DNA of 64,000 nt from an uncultured Endozoicomonas sp. (GTDB taxonomy: Bacteria > Pseudomonadota > Gammaproteobacteria > Pseudomonadales > Endozoicomonadaceae). The position numbers were made by a program, and so were the translations under genes. This document shows, in pieces, positions 17,508 to 26,503 of this stretch. The notes under the pieces were generated by a model, which searched no databases, was not told where the DNA came from, and saw nothing but the letters and a program-made list of their open reading frames with translations. Each line of letters opens with the position of its first letter. Position 1 is the stretch's first letter. The stretch is taken from the NCBI RefSeq assembly GCF_947495845.1, contig NZ_CANMAO010000009.1, positions 61,173 through 125,172 of the forward strand, given 5' to 3'.

Positions 17508-18574
17508 GAGATAACCTCCACCGCTACTGCCTGATCATTCGTCAGACGAGAAATAGCAGCCAGAACCAACTCTGGTGACAACAGCTTCATGCAGTTCATG
17601 TGATCCTGAGGAGTCAACGGACACTCCCGCTGAAAGCAGGGGCTGCACTCCAGATTCATGGACAGGGTTTCACTGTTACTGTTCATGGGCGGTGTATGTT
17701 CTGCCGAGGTGGAGCCATAAACGGCAACCAGAGGTCGGCTCAGTGCTGCTGCAATGTGCATCAAACCTGAATCATTACTGACGACAGCGTTGGCAAAAGA
17801 GAGCAGGTCGATGGCATCCGCCAGCGTGGTTTCACCGGCCAGATTATGGCAATATTTTTGCAGGTTATCCGGTAGGCAGTGTTTGATTTCGCTGGTGATC
17901 CCACGATCTTTCCCGGAACCAAACAACCAAACCTGCCAGCCTTGTTCGCACAGGGTTCTTGCCACTTCTGCATAATACCCCGCCGGCCACTGTTTGGATG
18001 GGCCAAACTCCGCTCCCGGGCAAAGCGCCAGAATCGGCATGGCTGTATTCAGGTTATAACGCTGCAGCGCTTTCGCGGCCGTTTGGTCATCCACCTGCAA
18101 TGCCGGAATGGGCAGTGGGTCTGGCAGCTTGGCATCTTTCGGATAACCAAGGGCAACAAACCTTTCCACCATTAATGGGTATTTTACTTTATCCAGAATA
18201 CGCAGATCGTTCAGCAGCCCATAACGCATTTCACCACGCCAGCCGATGCGTTGTTTGGCTTTTGCCCAGAGGGGAACCAGCGCTGATTTTAATGAATTTG
18301 GCAGAGAAATAGCGTGAGTGTATTGTTCACTTCTCAAGCTTTTTCCGAGAGCGTAGCGTTCTTTCAGACCAAGCTTGCCGTGGCCGAGAGGCATATCAAT
18401 ACCTTTACGGACTTCTGGCATACGCTCGATGATTGGAAGGCTCCAGGCGGGAGCAAGCACATCAATAATCGCTTCAGGATGTTGTTGTTTAAGGGCGATG
18501 AACAGCGTCTGTGCCATCACCATGTCCCCTACCCATGAAGGACCGACGATCAGGTATTTCATCCCTTCAGGCAT
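17504..18574 (-). CDS. waaF: LPS heptosyltransferase II
   Basis: 356 residues, glycosyltransferase family 9. Signature parts are YLIVGPSWVGDMVMAQTLF, DVLAPAWSLPIIERMPEV, LPNSLKSALVPLWAKA, RIGWRGEMRYGLLND, LCPGAEFGPSKQWP and VVSNDSGLMHIAAAL. It adds the second heptose of the LPS inner core. An operon waaF–waaC–ACP on the minus strand is likely from the overlap and spacing. The annotated start MPEGMKYLIVG could also be the internal Met at residue 5, which is the more usual N terminus. Confidence 0.95.
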   Translation of the reverse strand: MPEGMKYLIVGPSWVGDMVMAQTLFIALKQQHPEAIIDVLAPAWSLPIIERMPEVRKGIDMPLGHGKLGLKERYALGKSLRSEQYTHAISLPNSLKSALVPLWAKAKQRIGWRGEMRYGLLNDLRILDKVKYPLMVERFVALGYPKDAKLPDPLPIPALQVDDQTAAKALQRYNLNTAMPILALCPGAEFGPSKQWPAGYYAEVARTLCEQGWQVWLFGSGKDRGITSEIKHCLPDNLQKYCHNLAGETTLADAIDLLSFANAVVSNDSGLMHIAAALSRPLVAVYGSTSAEHTPPMNSNSETLSMNLECSPCFQRECPLTPQDHMNCMKLLSPELVLAAISRLTNDQAVAVEVIS

Positions 18575-18754
18575 TCCTTAGATTCAATGGATTGGCATTA
18601 TAAAGGTTACAGACAGAATGTAAAAAATTATGATTTTAAGCCCGTGAATCGTTTTGGTTAGCATGCCTAACAGCTCTGTTTTGTTTTTTTTTGAGTTATA
18701 TTATTGTGCTTACAATTACGCGGTTTTAAAAAGTACAATAAATTGAGATTAAAA

Positions 18755-19234
18755 ATGAATAATAATGGTGTTTCGAGTTTAGGTGTTAATTCGGTTATCA
18801 GTCCTTTAAATAATAATGGGTCATCGGAGTTATTAAAGACAGGCTCTTTTAATGGCTGCTTAGTTTCTCCTGTTGCAGAGACGCCTCTTAAGGTAGACAT
18901 TAAGGGTTCGCCCTCTGTTTCCAAGGGCTACCGAAAGTCAGATCAGGTGAAGGCAGCTAGTTTAAAATCAGATGCAGGACACAAGAGACGCTTTTCGTCT
19001 GTTAAATCAATTGATTCCAATGGATAGAGACCTCTGAAGCGCTTGCGCCACACAGTAAAATCCTTAATGTCCACCCTAAGAACCAGTATTACCACGATGA
19101 CTATCGTCATGATTACAAAGGCACCTACACTCCAAAAAAACAAACATGTTTATCGCGCGGGAAAAGTCGCTCTCTCACGTCTGAATTTTTGTGTTAGTAT
19201 TGCTAACTATTTTGTTACTGGCCTGCCTATTTAA
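18755..19234 (+). pseudogene. Amber-interrupted orphan ORF in AT-rich island
   Basis: From the ATG at 18755 one reading frame runs to a TAA at 19232–19234 with a single in-frame TAG at 19025–19027. The first part (90 residues) begins MNNNGVSSLGVNSV and becomes Ser/Lys rich (GYRKSDQVKAASLKSDAG). The part after the TAG starts RPLKRLRHTVKSLMSTL and is basic. Preservation of one frame on both sides suggests a recent nonsense mutation or read-through, not random sequence. The style recalls low-complexity N termini of secreted effector-like proteins, but no family is recognised. A hydrophobic ORF on the opposite strand (18943–19143) is the competing reading. Confidence 0.45.
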
Positions 19235-19413
19235 TTACAATATAATTGTGGGAAATTTTTTTTAATTAATGAGGTTGTAACTTCTCAAAAAGTGCTGTGA
19301 GTGACGTAAATTAATACTAAACCTTAGTACATATTTCACGTCTACCAAGGTCTCCGAATATATGGCACTTTGGTTCCCCAGCATTTTTTGAGAAGCTACA
19401 TGATATTAACATC

Positions 19414-20172
19414 ATGATAACACCAGTCGTCTCCTTAAACCATTTTCCTCTCTATGAGAGCGCTACGGGAATGATAAATGATAACGATCTTTTCCAACTT
19501 AAAAGATATTTAGCCGAGAAGAAAGCTGAAGATGGAAGAACTGTCAAGAGGCTTGATGAATATTGTATTGACGCACTCTGTAATGATCTTCATAACACGT
19601 TCGAACTTACGGGCAGGGCTATTAATGAAATCCTAACAGAATCTTTTAAAGATCGGGATTTGATACTCCCAAATACAAGAGCCATGGAATATATTCTAAT
19701 TCAGGATGCTTTAAACAGTAAGCTTTATAGCGTAATAGAAAAGGAAGAACTATTTTGGCGTAGTGATTTTTGGAGTTTGATTAAGGCAGGCGCAACCAGC
19801 ACACCAGAATTTAAAAAACTAGTACAAGAAAAACAAAACAAATTATTAGAGAATGGTATGTGCGATGATGTCTTTGAATTTAATGGTTTTAACGTTGAAC
19901 TTTGCGGTGGGTCTGTCTTAAGCCAGGAACAACTCAACCAAGGCTTAGAAAATTCAATAAATCAGAGTTCATGTGCTGTACACAAAATCGAAGCGTGGTT
20001 TCGAAAAAAATCAAAACTGACCACTTGCAGCATAGAAACCCTCCATGAAAAAAAGCAAACTGCAATCGAAAACAATGATTTTGATAAGGCAAAGGAAATA
20101 GGAAGGTTGTTGGCAGTCAATATCGCTGAGGGGAATATAACAGAGGAAGCCAAAAAAATGAGCTTGCTTTGA
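19414..20172 (+). CDS. Orphan protein with a UVR-like motif
   Basis: 252 residues, mostly alpha-helical and charged, with no signal peptide or membrane segment. Near residues 215–240 the sequence ETLHEKKQTAIENNDFDKAK resembles the UVR helical hairpin of UvrB/UvrC and ClpC-type proteins, which mediates protein contacts. The rest matches nothing I know. The ATG lacks a clear Shine–Dalgarno. The region is AT-rich compared with waaF and arcC on either side, which suggests acquisition by transfer. The stop overlaps the start of the next ORF, so the two are probably a unit. Confidence 0.65.
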   Translation: MITPVVSLNHFPLYESATGMINDNDLFQLKRYLAEKKAEDGRTVKRLDEYCIDALCNDLHNTFELTGRAINEILTESFKDRDLILPNTRAMEYILIQDALNSKLYSVIEKEELFWRSDFWSLIKAGATSTPEFKKLVQEKQNKLLENGMCDDVFEFNGFNVELCGGSVLSQEQLNQGLENSINQSSCAVHKIEAWFRKKSKLTTCSIETLHEKKQTAIENNDFDKAKEIGRLLAVNIAEGNITEEAKKMSLL

Positions 20173-20465
20173 CTTATTTACGACCTTCTCCTGAAAATGA
20201 AAAAATGTTGGTAGAGGTTCAAGTTTTTAATTCAGAGATGGATCGTGATTTGTTTAAAGAAAAACACCCCGATACTATGTTTGCTTCTGTTTATCTTGGA
20301 TCTGAACAATTAACTAGTAAGTGTTATAGATATCATGTTCCGGCTGAGCTGTCTAACACCGGGCATAGTGAGTATTCCTGCTGTCATATAGATTATAATG
20401 ACTTTCGTAGAGCAAAGTTAAGTGCAGTAAGCGCTGCTGAAGATTATATGTATTGGAGCAAGTGA
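20169..20465 (+). CDS. Small orphan protein, coupled to the preceding gene
   Basis: 98 residues from a TTG overlapping the upstream stop, or 86 from the ATG at 20205 (MLVEVQVFNSEM). The ATG start is preceded by a purine-rich stretch and seems at least as likely. The protein is soluble, with several Tyr and three or four Cys residues (SKCYRYHV, YSCCHIDY). No family is recognised. The two-gene arrangement, overlap and AT-richness would fit a protein–partner pair such as toxin–antidote or effector–chaperone, but nothing in the sequence proves this. Confidence 0.6.
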   Translation: MTYLRPSPENEKMLVEVQVFNSEMDRDLFKEKHPDTMFASVYLGSEQLTSKCYRYHVPAELSNTGHSEYSCCHIDYNDFRRAKLSAVSAAEDYMYWSK

Positions 20466-20521
20466 CCAAATTTAAAAGTAATCGTCCAGCGATACTCCTG
20501 CTGAGGAATTGAAATAATAAT

Positions 20522-20553
20522 GCCGGCTATCTTGAAAAATAAAGATAACCGGT
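20522..20553 (-). terminator. Hairpin downstream of arcC
   Basis: CCGGCTATCTT pairs with AAGATAACCGG (one bulged base) around a short A-rich loop, just after the arcC stop and between convergent genes. It may end transcription in both directions. Read from the arcC side, the bases after the stem are only moderately T-rich. Confidence 0.55.
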
Positions 20554-20559
20554 CAGAGT

Positions 20560-21495
20560 TTAATAATAAGAGATGCCTTCCAGTAAATCGTTAGAGATAA
20601 CCGTGCCAGAGTCAGAGGTCAGAATGTCAGCAGCTTGCTCCAATGAGCCAATCGCAGCCATCTTGCCACCATTGCGTACAAACTGTACGACAGATTCAAC
20701 TTTTGGGCCCATGGAGCCAGCAGCAAAGTTCAGAGCGTCCATTGCCTCCGGTGTTGCACGACGAATGTCTTTGGAGTCTGGCTGACCAAAGTTGGTAGCA
20801 ACGGCTGCAACATCGGTGAGAATCAAAAAGGCATCCGCTTCCAGCCCTTCAGCCAGTAATCGAGATGCGCGATCTTTATCAATAACGGCTTCTACGCCTT
20901 CGAGCATGCCATTTTCTGCTCGATAAACCGGCACACCGCCGCCACCGCCACAGATCATGGTGATGTTTTCAGAAGCAGCGATGGTTTTCAGGGATTCCAG
21001 TTCAAGGATGGCTGCAGGTTGAGGTGATGGAACGACACGACGGTAGTATTCGCCATCCTGTCGAACAGTCCAGTCAGGATTTGCGGCTAATAACGCATCG
21101 GCTTCTTCTTTGCTGTAAACAGGGCCAACAAATTTGTCCGGATTTTTAAACGCTGGGTCTTGCGGATCGACCAGAGTCTGCGTTGCAATGGTGCACACTT
21201 CTCTACCGGGCAGATGGTTCCGTAATTCCTGCTCAAACATAAAACCAATCATGCCTTGCGTTTGGGCGCCCAGAGCGTCCAGCGGGTACGGTGTCACCTT
21301 TTTATAAGCGTCATTCATCAGAGACAGCAGGCCAACCTGCGGGCCATTGCCGTGAGTCAGAATCACCTGATGATCTTTAGCGATACGAGCAATAGCCGCA
21401 GCAGCTTTGGCGATGTTTTCCCGTTGAACATGGCATTCCATAGGCTGGCCGCGCTGAAGAATAGCGTTGCCACCAAGAGCGATTACAATTCTCAT
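20560..21495 (-). CDS. arcC: Carbamate kinase
   Basis: 311 residues, the family length. It makes ATP from carbamoyl phosphate and ADP, the last step of the arginine deiminase pathway. Motifs: MRIVIALGGNAIL at the N terminus, ILTHGNGPQVGLL, MICGGGGGVPV, the DKDRASRLLAEGL nucleotide region, and LTDVAAVATNFG. It is third in arcA–arcB–arcC on the minus strand. A 192-bp mobile-type repeat lies between arcB and arcC, so the two may now be transcribed less tightly together. Confidence 0.96.
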   Translation of the reverse strand: MRIVIALGGNAILQRGQPMECHVQRENIAKAAAAIARIAKDHQVILTHGNGPQVGLLSLMNDAYKKVTPYPLDALGAQTQGMIGFMFEQELRNHLPGREVCTIATQTLVDPQDPAFKNPDKFVGPVYSKEEADALLAANPDWTVRQDGEYYRRVVPSPQPAAILELESLKTIAASENITMICGGGGGVPVYRAENGMLEGVEAVIDKDRASRLLAEGLEADAFLILTDVAAVATNFGQPDSKDIRRATPEAMDALNFAAGSMGPKVESVVQFVRNGGKMAAIGSLEQAADILTSDSGTVISNDLLEGISYY

Positions 21496-21568
21496 GGGTT
21501 TTTTTCCAAGTCATGAATTCTTTGAGGTTGGGAAAGAGGAGAACCCTTTCCCGACAGGCGTTGTGTAA

Positions 21569-21760
21569 TACCAATTCTGTTTTTAAATTATGGGCTGCGC
21601 AGCTATTTTGACTGACTGGATCTGCGTTGAAGTTCCTCGCCATAGCTAATACCCGAGGGCATAAAGGCTATGACTCGTCTCTTCGCCTTTATGCCCTGTG
21701 GGTATTGCCCAGTCGCCCAAAATAACTTGCTCGTTCCAAAATTAAAAAACGCCATTGGTA
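21569..21760 (+). repeat. Dispersed MITE-like repeat, copy B (most complete)
   Basis: 192 bp bounded by TACCAAT on the left (21569–21575) and ATTGGTA on the right (21754–21760), flanked by further TA bases. The central part folds as a long hairpin, with AATACCCGAGGGCATAAAGG pairing with the CCTTTATGCCCTGTGGGTATT region (about 21649–21707). It is homologous to 4605–4785 and 60537–60727. It encodes no protein. It sits inside the arc gene cluster, between arcB and arcC. Confidence 0.85.
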
Positions 21761-21776
21761 TAATTAATTGCTCTGA

Positions 21777-22778
21777 TTAGTCACCCAGCGTGGCAACCAT
21801 CACCGCCTTGATGGTGTGCATGCGGTTTTCGGCTTCGTCAAAGACGATGGAGTGCTTGGATTCAAACACATCCTCAGTCACTTCCAGTCCTTTCATTCCG
21901 TATTTTTCTGCCACATCCTTACCGATCTTGGTGTCTTCGTTATGGAATGCAGGCAGGCAGTGCATGAATTTAACCTGTGGGTTGCCCGTCTTGCCGATCA
22001 GTTCCATGTTCACCTGATAAGGGGTCATCATGGCTACGCGCTCATCCCAGGCATCTTTGCTTTCACCCATGGAGACCCAAACGTCGGTGTACAGGAAGTC
22101 CACACCTTTCACGCCGGCAGCAACGTCTTCAGTCAGGGTGATGCGAGCGCCGGTTTCTTCAGCAATACGGCTGCACTCGTCTACCAATTTTTCTTCTGGC
22201 CAAAAGGCTTTTGGAGCCACCAGACGAATGTCCATTCCCATCTTGGCGGCGCCAACCAGCAGAGAGTTACCCATGTTGTTGCGGGCATCGCCCAGATAAG
22301 CGAAGGACATTTGATTCAACTGACGACCTTCGCCGTGTTCAATCATGGTCATGAAATCGGCCAGAATCTGGGTTGGGTGCCACTGATCTGTCAGGCCGTT
22401 CCACACAGGAACACCAGAGTATTTTCCTAGATCTTCAACCGCATCCTGGGAGAAACCACGGAATTCGATGCCGTCATAGAATCGACCCAGTACACGAGCG
22501 GTGTCTTTTACAGTTTCTTTGTGACCCATTTGGGAGCCACTGCCAATGTAAGTCACATTGGCACCTTGATCGAAGGCAGCTACTTCAAATGCACAGCGAG
22601 TACGAGTTGAATCTTTTTCAAAGATCAGTGCGATGTTTTTGTTTTTCAGACGCTGCTGTTCATAACCGCCGTACTTGGCCTTTTTTAATTCAAGACTCAA
22701 GGTCAACAGATGCTGGATTTCTTTTGGTTCAAAGTCGAGCAGTTTAAGAAAGTTGCGGTTTCTCAGATTAAAAGACAT
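21777..22778 (-). CDS. arcB: Ornithine carbamoyltransferase, catabolic
   Basis: 333 residues from the ATG at 22778 ([16 protein letters not shown]). The upstream frame extends 8 codons, but this is the family start. The carbamoyl-phosphate site [13 protein letters not shown], the HPTQ-type loop ([12 protein letters not shown]) and the ornithine-binding HCLPAFHN are all present. In this cluster the enzyme should run in the catabolic direction, splitting citrulline to ornithine and carbamoyl phosphate. It lies about 100 bases downstream of arcA. The symbol arcB is given on context; argF-type anabolic enzymes are close homologues. Confidence 0.93.
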   Translation of the reverse strand: MSFNLRNRNFLKLLDFEPKEIQHLLTLSLELKKAKYGGYEQQRLKNKNIALIFEKDSTRTRCAFEVAAFDQGANVTYIGSGSQMGHKETVKDTARVLGRFYDGIEFRGFSQDAVEDLGKYSGVPVWNGLTDQWHPTQILADFMTMIEHGEGRQLNQMSFAYLGDARNNMGNSLLVGAAKMGMDIRLVAPKAFWPEEKLVDECSRIAEETGARITLTEDVAAGVKGVDFLYTDVWVSMGESKDAWDERVAMMTPYQVNMELIGKTGNPQVKFMHCLPAFHNEDTKIGKDVAEKYGMKGLEVTEDVFESKHSIVFDEAENRMHTIKAVMVATLGD

Positions 22779-22881
22779 AACGATTTCCTGAAAAAAGTGC
22801 AAAGCAATAGCGCTGTTCTTTTGAACACCTTTGAAAAAATGTTTTGCACGTTAATTAAAATTAATTGAAAGTTCTGTTTAA

Positions 22882-24105
22882 TTAAATGTCATCACGCAGT
22901 ATTGGGCAGCTCATGCAGCGAGCACCACCACGACCACGGCCTAATTCTTCACCTGGAATGGTCAATACCTTGATGCCGGCTTCTTCCATGTTGCGAATGG
23001 TGTTTACATTTCGCTCATAGGTGACAACAACACCGGGTTCAATGGTGAGGACGTTATTTGCGTCGTTCCATTGTTCGCGTTCTGCTTCAAATGCATCACC
23101 GCCGGTTGGAATCAAACGAAGTTCAGGTACATCCAGCGCACGGGCAATGGCATTAGTAAATCCATCTTTCACGCGATTGGCTTCTACCTGTTCATGGTCG
23201 TTCATGGTCAGTTCCCAGCAATCCGTATCGGCACGCATGATGTCTGGGTAGTAAGTGAAGCAATCGATATCCATGTGCGTAAACACGGTATCCAGGTGCA
23301 TGCAGCTACGAGCTTTTGGCAGTTCGAGAGCAATGACTTTCTTAGCCTGTCCTGTTTTTAACAGTGCTCTGGAAAGTTGCTCGACACCTTGTGGCGTAGT
23401 GCGTTCAGACATACCGATCAATACATTGCCACGGCCCAGTACTAGTACATCGCCGCCTTCAATGGTGGCGTTGTCGTAGTTGAGGTCTTCATCACCCATG
23501 TAGGTAATGAACTCGGAGTTCTTGAACATGGGGTGGAACTTGTAAATAGCGCGAAGATGAACGGTTTCGCGCTTACGGGCGTCTTTCGCCATTGGGTTCA
23601 TGGAGACACCGCCGTATATCCAGCAGGAGGTATCACGGGTGAACAGATGGTTAGGAATTGGCTCGATCAGGAAGTCTGTTTCGGTCATTCTGCCCAGAGT
23701 CATACTCTTGCTGGTGGCGCCCATTTCAGCGAGAGTCAAGCCACCGGAAAGGTGCTTGGCAAGGGTCAAATTATCCAGAGATTCCAGATAAGAGCGAACT
23801 TCCATGGCAAGGGTTTCGCCAAAACGGAAGTTATTGATCTGGCGATCAAGAATCCATTTTTTGGCATTGCTCATGCTTAATGTTTCCGCCAGCATCTGGG
23901 TCAACAAATAAACCTGAACACCGTTGTCTGTTAAAACTTTTTGAAATGCATCGTGTTCTTCGCCCGCTTTTTCAATGCGAAGCACGTCATCAAAAAGAAG
24001 TGATTCACAGTTTCCTGGCGTTAAATGTTTTAGACTCAATTGTGGACGATGCAGAAGTACTTTACGAAGCTTGCCGACTTCAGAGCCTACATAAAACCTA
24101 TCCAT
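22882..24105 (-). CDS. arcA: Arginine deiminase
   Basis: 407 residues, full length. It hydrolyses arginine to citrulline and ammonia. Guanidine-modifying-enzyme features are visible: [18 protein letters not shown] at the N terminus, [12 protein letters not shown], the [10 protein letters not shown] acidic pair, [13 protein letters not shown] with the catalytic His and Asp, and the nucleophilic Cys in [12 protein letters not shown] near the C terminus. It is the first gene of the arc cluster, divergent from the transporter across a 423-base region with FNR/ANR-like sites. Confidence 0.97.
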   Translation of the reverse strand: MDRFYVGSEVGKLRKVLLHRPQLSLKHLTPGNCESLLFDDVLRIEKAGEEHDAFQKVLTDNGVQVYLLTQMLAETLSMSNAKKWILDRQINNFRFGETLAMEVRSYLESLDNLTLAKHLSGGLTLAEMGATSKSMTLGRMTETDFLIEPIPNHLFTRDTSCWIYGGVSMNPMAKDARKRETVHLRAIYKFHPMFKNSEFITYMGDEDLNYDNATIEGGDVLVLGRGNVLIGMSERTTPQGVEQLSRALLKTGQAKKVIALELPKARSCMHLDTVFTHMDIDCFTYYPDIMRADTDCWELTMNDHEQVEANRVKDGFTNAIARALDVPELRLIPTGGDAFEAEREQWNDANNVLTIEPGVVVTYERNVNTIRNMEEAGIKVLTIPGEELGRGRGGARCMSCPILRDDI

Positions 24106-24241
24106 CTTACACTCCCAAACAAGGTCTTGCTTTCTAGAGAAACAACATCAATCAATAACGAATTAATGAATTGATATGCTTTTGAATGTTGTAATTAACC
24201 TGTCGTTGGAATTCAGTGTACGTTTTGCAAATTGAATAATA

Positions 24242-24255
24242 TTGATGTGAGTCAA
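24242..24255. promoter_or_regulatory. FNR/ANR-like box upstream of arcA
   Basis: TTGATGTGAGTCAA matches the anaerobic-regulator consensus TTGAT-N4-ATCAA at nine of ten positions. It is centred about 143 bases upstream of the arcA start, in the divergent arcA/transporter spacer. In Pseudomonas the arc operon is induced by ANR when oxygen is low, so the site is expected. The rest of the spacer (24106–24528) is AT-rich with several TGAAT-like half sites that could be ArgR operators, but none is convincing enough to list. Confidence 0.6.
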
Positions 24256-24393
24256 TATTGATAACGAATAGAGTGGGCGGAATATCCGCAATAATAAGTA
24301 ATTACGGGTCTATTCAGGGTGAATATGCACTATGGGAAATATTTAGTGGGTGTATTTCAGGTTTTTATGCATTAAAACCTGACGGGTATAACC

Positions 24394-24407
24394 CTGATAT
24401 AGATCAA
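24394..24407. promoter_or_regulatory. FNR/ANR-like box upstream of the YfcC/ArcD-type transporter
   Basis: CTGATATAGATCAA matches TTGAT-N4-ATCAA with one mismatch and is centred about 131 bases upstream of the transporter start. Together with the site at 24242 it suggests that both divergent transcripts are oxygen-regulated. Confidence 0.6.
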
Positions 24408-24531
24408 CAAAAATCCTTCATCAATTAAGGAGACTGCACTCAGAGGAACTCGAACCCGGGTTTAGAAACAAAGATCAACAAATGAAATGCCTGGGTCTCG
24501 TTCTTTTCTTTCAGTAAAAGGGGAATGAGTG

Positions 24532-25926
24532 ATGAAGGCAATAAGTGAAATAAAGCTACCCTCAGCCTATACAATTCTGTTCATGATTATCGCTTTTATG
24601 GCGGCTATGACGTGGATTGTTCCTGCTGGTCAATACGATATGGCGATGAATGAAACCCTTGGCCGGGAGGTGGCCGTTGCCGGTACTTATGCACCGGCTG
24701 AAGCCAACCCACAGGGCATTATGGACATCATCGAAGCACCCATTACCGGAATACAGAAGACCATCGACTTAGGTCTTTTCATTCTGTTTATTGGTGGTTA
24801 TCTGATGGTCATCACTGCTACCGGCGCCATTGATAGCGGTATTGCCCGTGCCGTGGTGCGCATGAAAGGCAAAGAGCATCTGATGATTCCAGCGCTGATG
24901 CTGTGCTTTGCTGCAGGCGGCACTATCTATGGCATGGCGGAAGAGACGATTCCGTTCTATATCCTGCTGCTCCCAGTGATTATTGCTGCTGGCTATGATG
25001 CGACAGTGGCCGTAGCCATTGTGTTGGTGGGTTCTGGTGTCGGGGTGTTGGGTTCCACCATCAACCCGTTCGCAACTGTTATTGCTTCTGATGCTTCAGG
25101 TATTCCGTTTACTCAAGGCATGGGGTTGCGTCTGTTGATTCTGGCTCTGAGTTTCCTGGCAGGTTGCTTCTATGTGATGCGCTACGCCAAAAAAATCCGC
25201 AACAACCCAGAGCTTTCAATCGTAGCTGACATGAAAGAAAGCAACGAAAAGCACTTCCTTGAAAAAGGTGGTCAAAAGGCTGGCGAAGAAGAGTTTACTG
25301 GTAGACACAAACTGATTCTGAGCATTTTCGGCCTGACCTTTGCCGTGATGGTTTGGGGTGTTGCCTATGGTGGCTGGTGGATGAATGAAATGTCTGTCCT
25401 GTTCCTGTCTGCTTCCATCCTGGTTGCCATCATTGATCGCATGAGCGAAGAAGTGTTTGTCGACAAGTTTCTGGAAGGTGCAAAAGATCTGCTGGGTGTC
25501 GTGCTGGTGCTGGGTATTGCCCGTGGTATCGGCACCATCATGGACAACGGCATGATTTCCGGCACGATTCTGAACTGGGGTGAAGGCGCCCTGGCTGATG
25601 CGCCATCTGTCGTCTTTATCAACCTGATGTACTGGATTCACGTCGTATTGTCTTTCCTGATTCCATCTACCTCTGGTTTGGCTGTGTTCTCTATGCCCAT
25701 CATTGCACCACTGGCTGACTTTGCCGGTGTAGGTCGAGACCTTGCTGTTACTGCTTATCAGTCTGCTTCTGGCCTTGTGAATCTGGTCACACCTACCTCT
25801 GGAGTAGTAATTGCCGCATTGGCAATTGGTCGTATATCTATAGTACGGTGGTTTAAGTTTATGGCTCCTCTGCTGCTGGTTCTTGCAGTCATTGCCATGG
25901 TCTGCCTGAGCGTAGCCGCGATGTAG
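24532..25926 (+). CDS. YfcC/DcuC-family transporter, probable arginine/ornithine exchanger
   Basis: 464 residues from the ATG at 24532 (a GTG precedes it) with about 12 hydrophobic segments. It matches the C4-dicarboxylate anaerobic carrier-like (DcuC/YfcC) family: an N-terminal KLPSAYTILFMIIAFMAA helix, WIVPAGQYD, GTIYGMAEETIPF, GVLGSTINPFA and the C-terminal FLIPSTSGLAVFSMPI. Because it is divergent from arcA and followed by argR, the likely role is arginine–ornithine exchange, the job of ArcD in other bacteria. It is not homologous to Pseudomonas ArcD by the motifs I can see, so no symbol is given. Confidence 0.82.
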   Translation: MKAISEIKLPSAYTILFMIIAFMAAMTWIVPAGQYDMAMNETLGREVAVAGTYAPAEANPQGIMDIIEAPITGIQKTIDLGLFILFIGGYLMVITATGAIDSGIARAVVRMKGKEHLMIPALMLCFAAGGTIYGMAEETIPFYILLLPVIIAAGYDATVAVAIVLVGSGVGVLGSTINPFATVIASDASGIPFTQGMGLRLLILALSFLAGCFYVMRYAKKIRNNPELSIVADMKESNEKHFLEKGGQKAGEEEFTGRHKLILSIFGLTFAVMVWGVAYGGWWMNEMSVLFLSASILVAIIDRMSEEVFVDKFLEGAKDLLGVVLVLGIARGIGTIMDNGMISGTILNWGEGALADAPSVVFINLMYWIHVVLSFLIPSTSGLAVFSMPIIAPLADFAGVGRDLAVTAYQSASGLVNLVTPTSGVVIAALAIGRISIVRWFKFMAPLLLVLAVIAMVCLSVAAM

Positions 25927-25989
25927 TAAAAGGCGAAGCAGAGAGTGCAAGCTCTCTGCTTCAGCCCCGAAGAAAGTAGGGAGATTGTT

Positions 25990-26448
25990 ATGCGTACCCA
26001 GGACTCTGAACTGATAAAAACCTTTAAGGTGATGCTGTGTGAACACCATTTTCACAACCAGCAGGAAATGGTGGATGCTCTCAAGGCGGAAGGATTCCAC
26101 GACATCAGCCAGTCAAAAGTGTCTCGCATCCTCAATAACATTGGTGCTGTTCGCACTCGGAATGCAAAGAAAGAAACCGTTTACTGTGTTCCCGATGAAA
26201 TGATTGTGCCGGCCATTGATGCCCCGTTGGCCAGTTTGGTGACAGATATAGATTACAATGATCAGTTAGTTGTTATTAAAACCACACCGGGTGGTGCCCA
26301 GGTTGTTGCGCGATTGCTGGATTCCTTAGGTAAGGGGGATGGCATTCTTGGTTGTGTTGGTGGAGATGACACCATTTTTGTAACACCCACCCGTAATACT
26401 TCTATTTCACGTCTTTATGAAACCATCAGTGGTGTACTGGCTTATTGA
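25990..26448 (+). CDS. argR: Arginine repressor ArgR
   Basis: 152 residues from the ATG at 25990, with a GTAGGGAG ribosome-binding site; the frame is open 15 codons further upstream. The N-terminal winged helix has NQQEMVDALKAEGF and SQSKVSRILNNIGAVRTRNA. The C-terminal oligomerisation and arginine-binding domain has TTPGGAQVVARLLD and GCVGGDDTIFV. It senses arginine and controls arginine synthesis and breakdown genes; here it most likely regulates the arc genes and transporter beside it. A strong hairpin follows. Confidence 0.95.
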   Translation: MRTQDSELIKTFKVMLCEHHFHNQQEMVDALKAEGFHDISQSKVSRILNNIGAVRTRNAKKETVYCVPDEMIVPAIDAPLASLVTDIDYNDQLVVIKTTPGGAQVVARLLDSLGKGDGILGCVGGDDTIFVTPTRNTSISRLYETISGVLAY

Positions 26449-26454
26449 TCAGCC

Positions 26455-26498
26455 CAGAAGCGTGATGAAATATTGAGCGATATTTCATCACGCTTCTG
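26455..26498 (+). terminator. Long perfect hairpin after argR
   Basis: A perfect 19-bp stem (26455–26473 with 26480–26498) and a 6-base loop begin 6 bases after the argR stop. The T run after it is weak (TCTATTCGTTAT). It probably ends or stabilises the transporter–argR transcript. Confidence 0.7.
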
Positions 26499-26503
26499 TC
26501 TAT

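Noticed and set aside
18943..19143. Minus-strand ORF with a hydrophobic N-terminal helix
   Set aside because: It lies opposite the amber-interrupted plus-strand frame, starts without a clear ribosome-binding site and has no family match. The plus-strand reading explains more of the region, though this is not certain.
25216..26100. 294-residue minus-strand ORF opposite the transporter and argR
   Set aside because: His/Gln/Asn-rich composition typical of a shadow frame, and the plus strand carries two clear genes.
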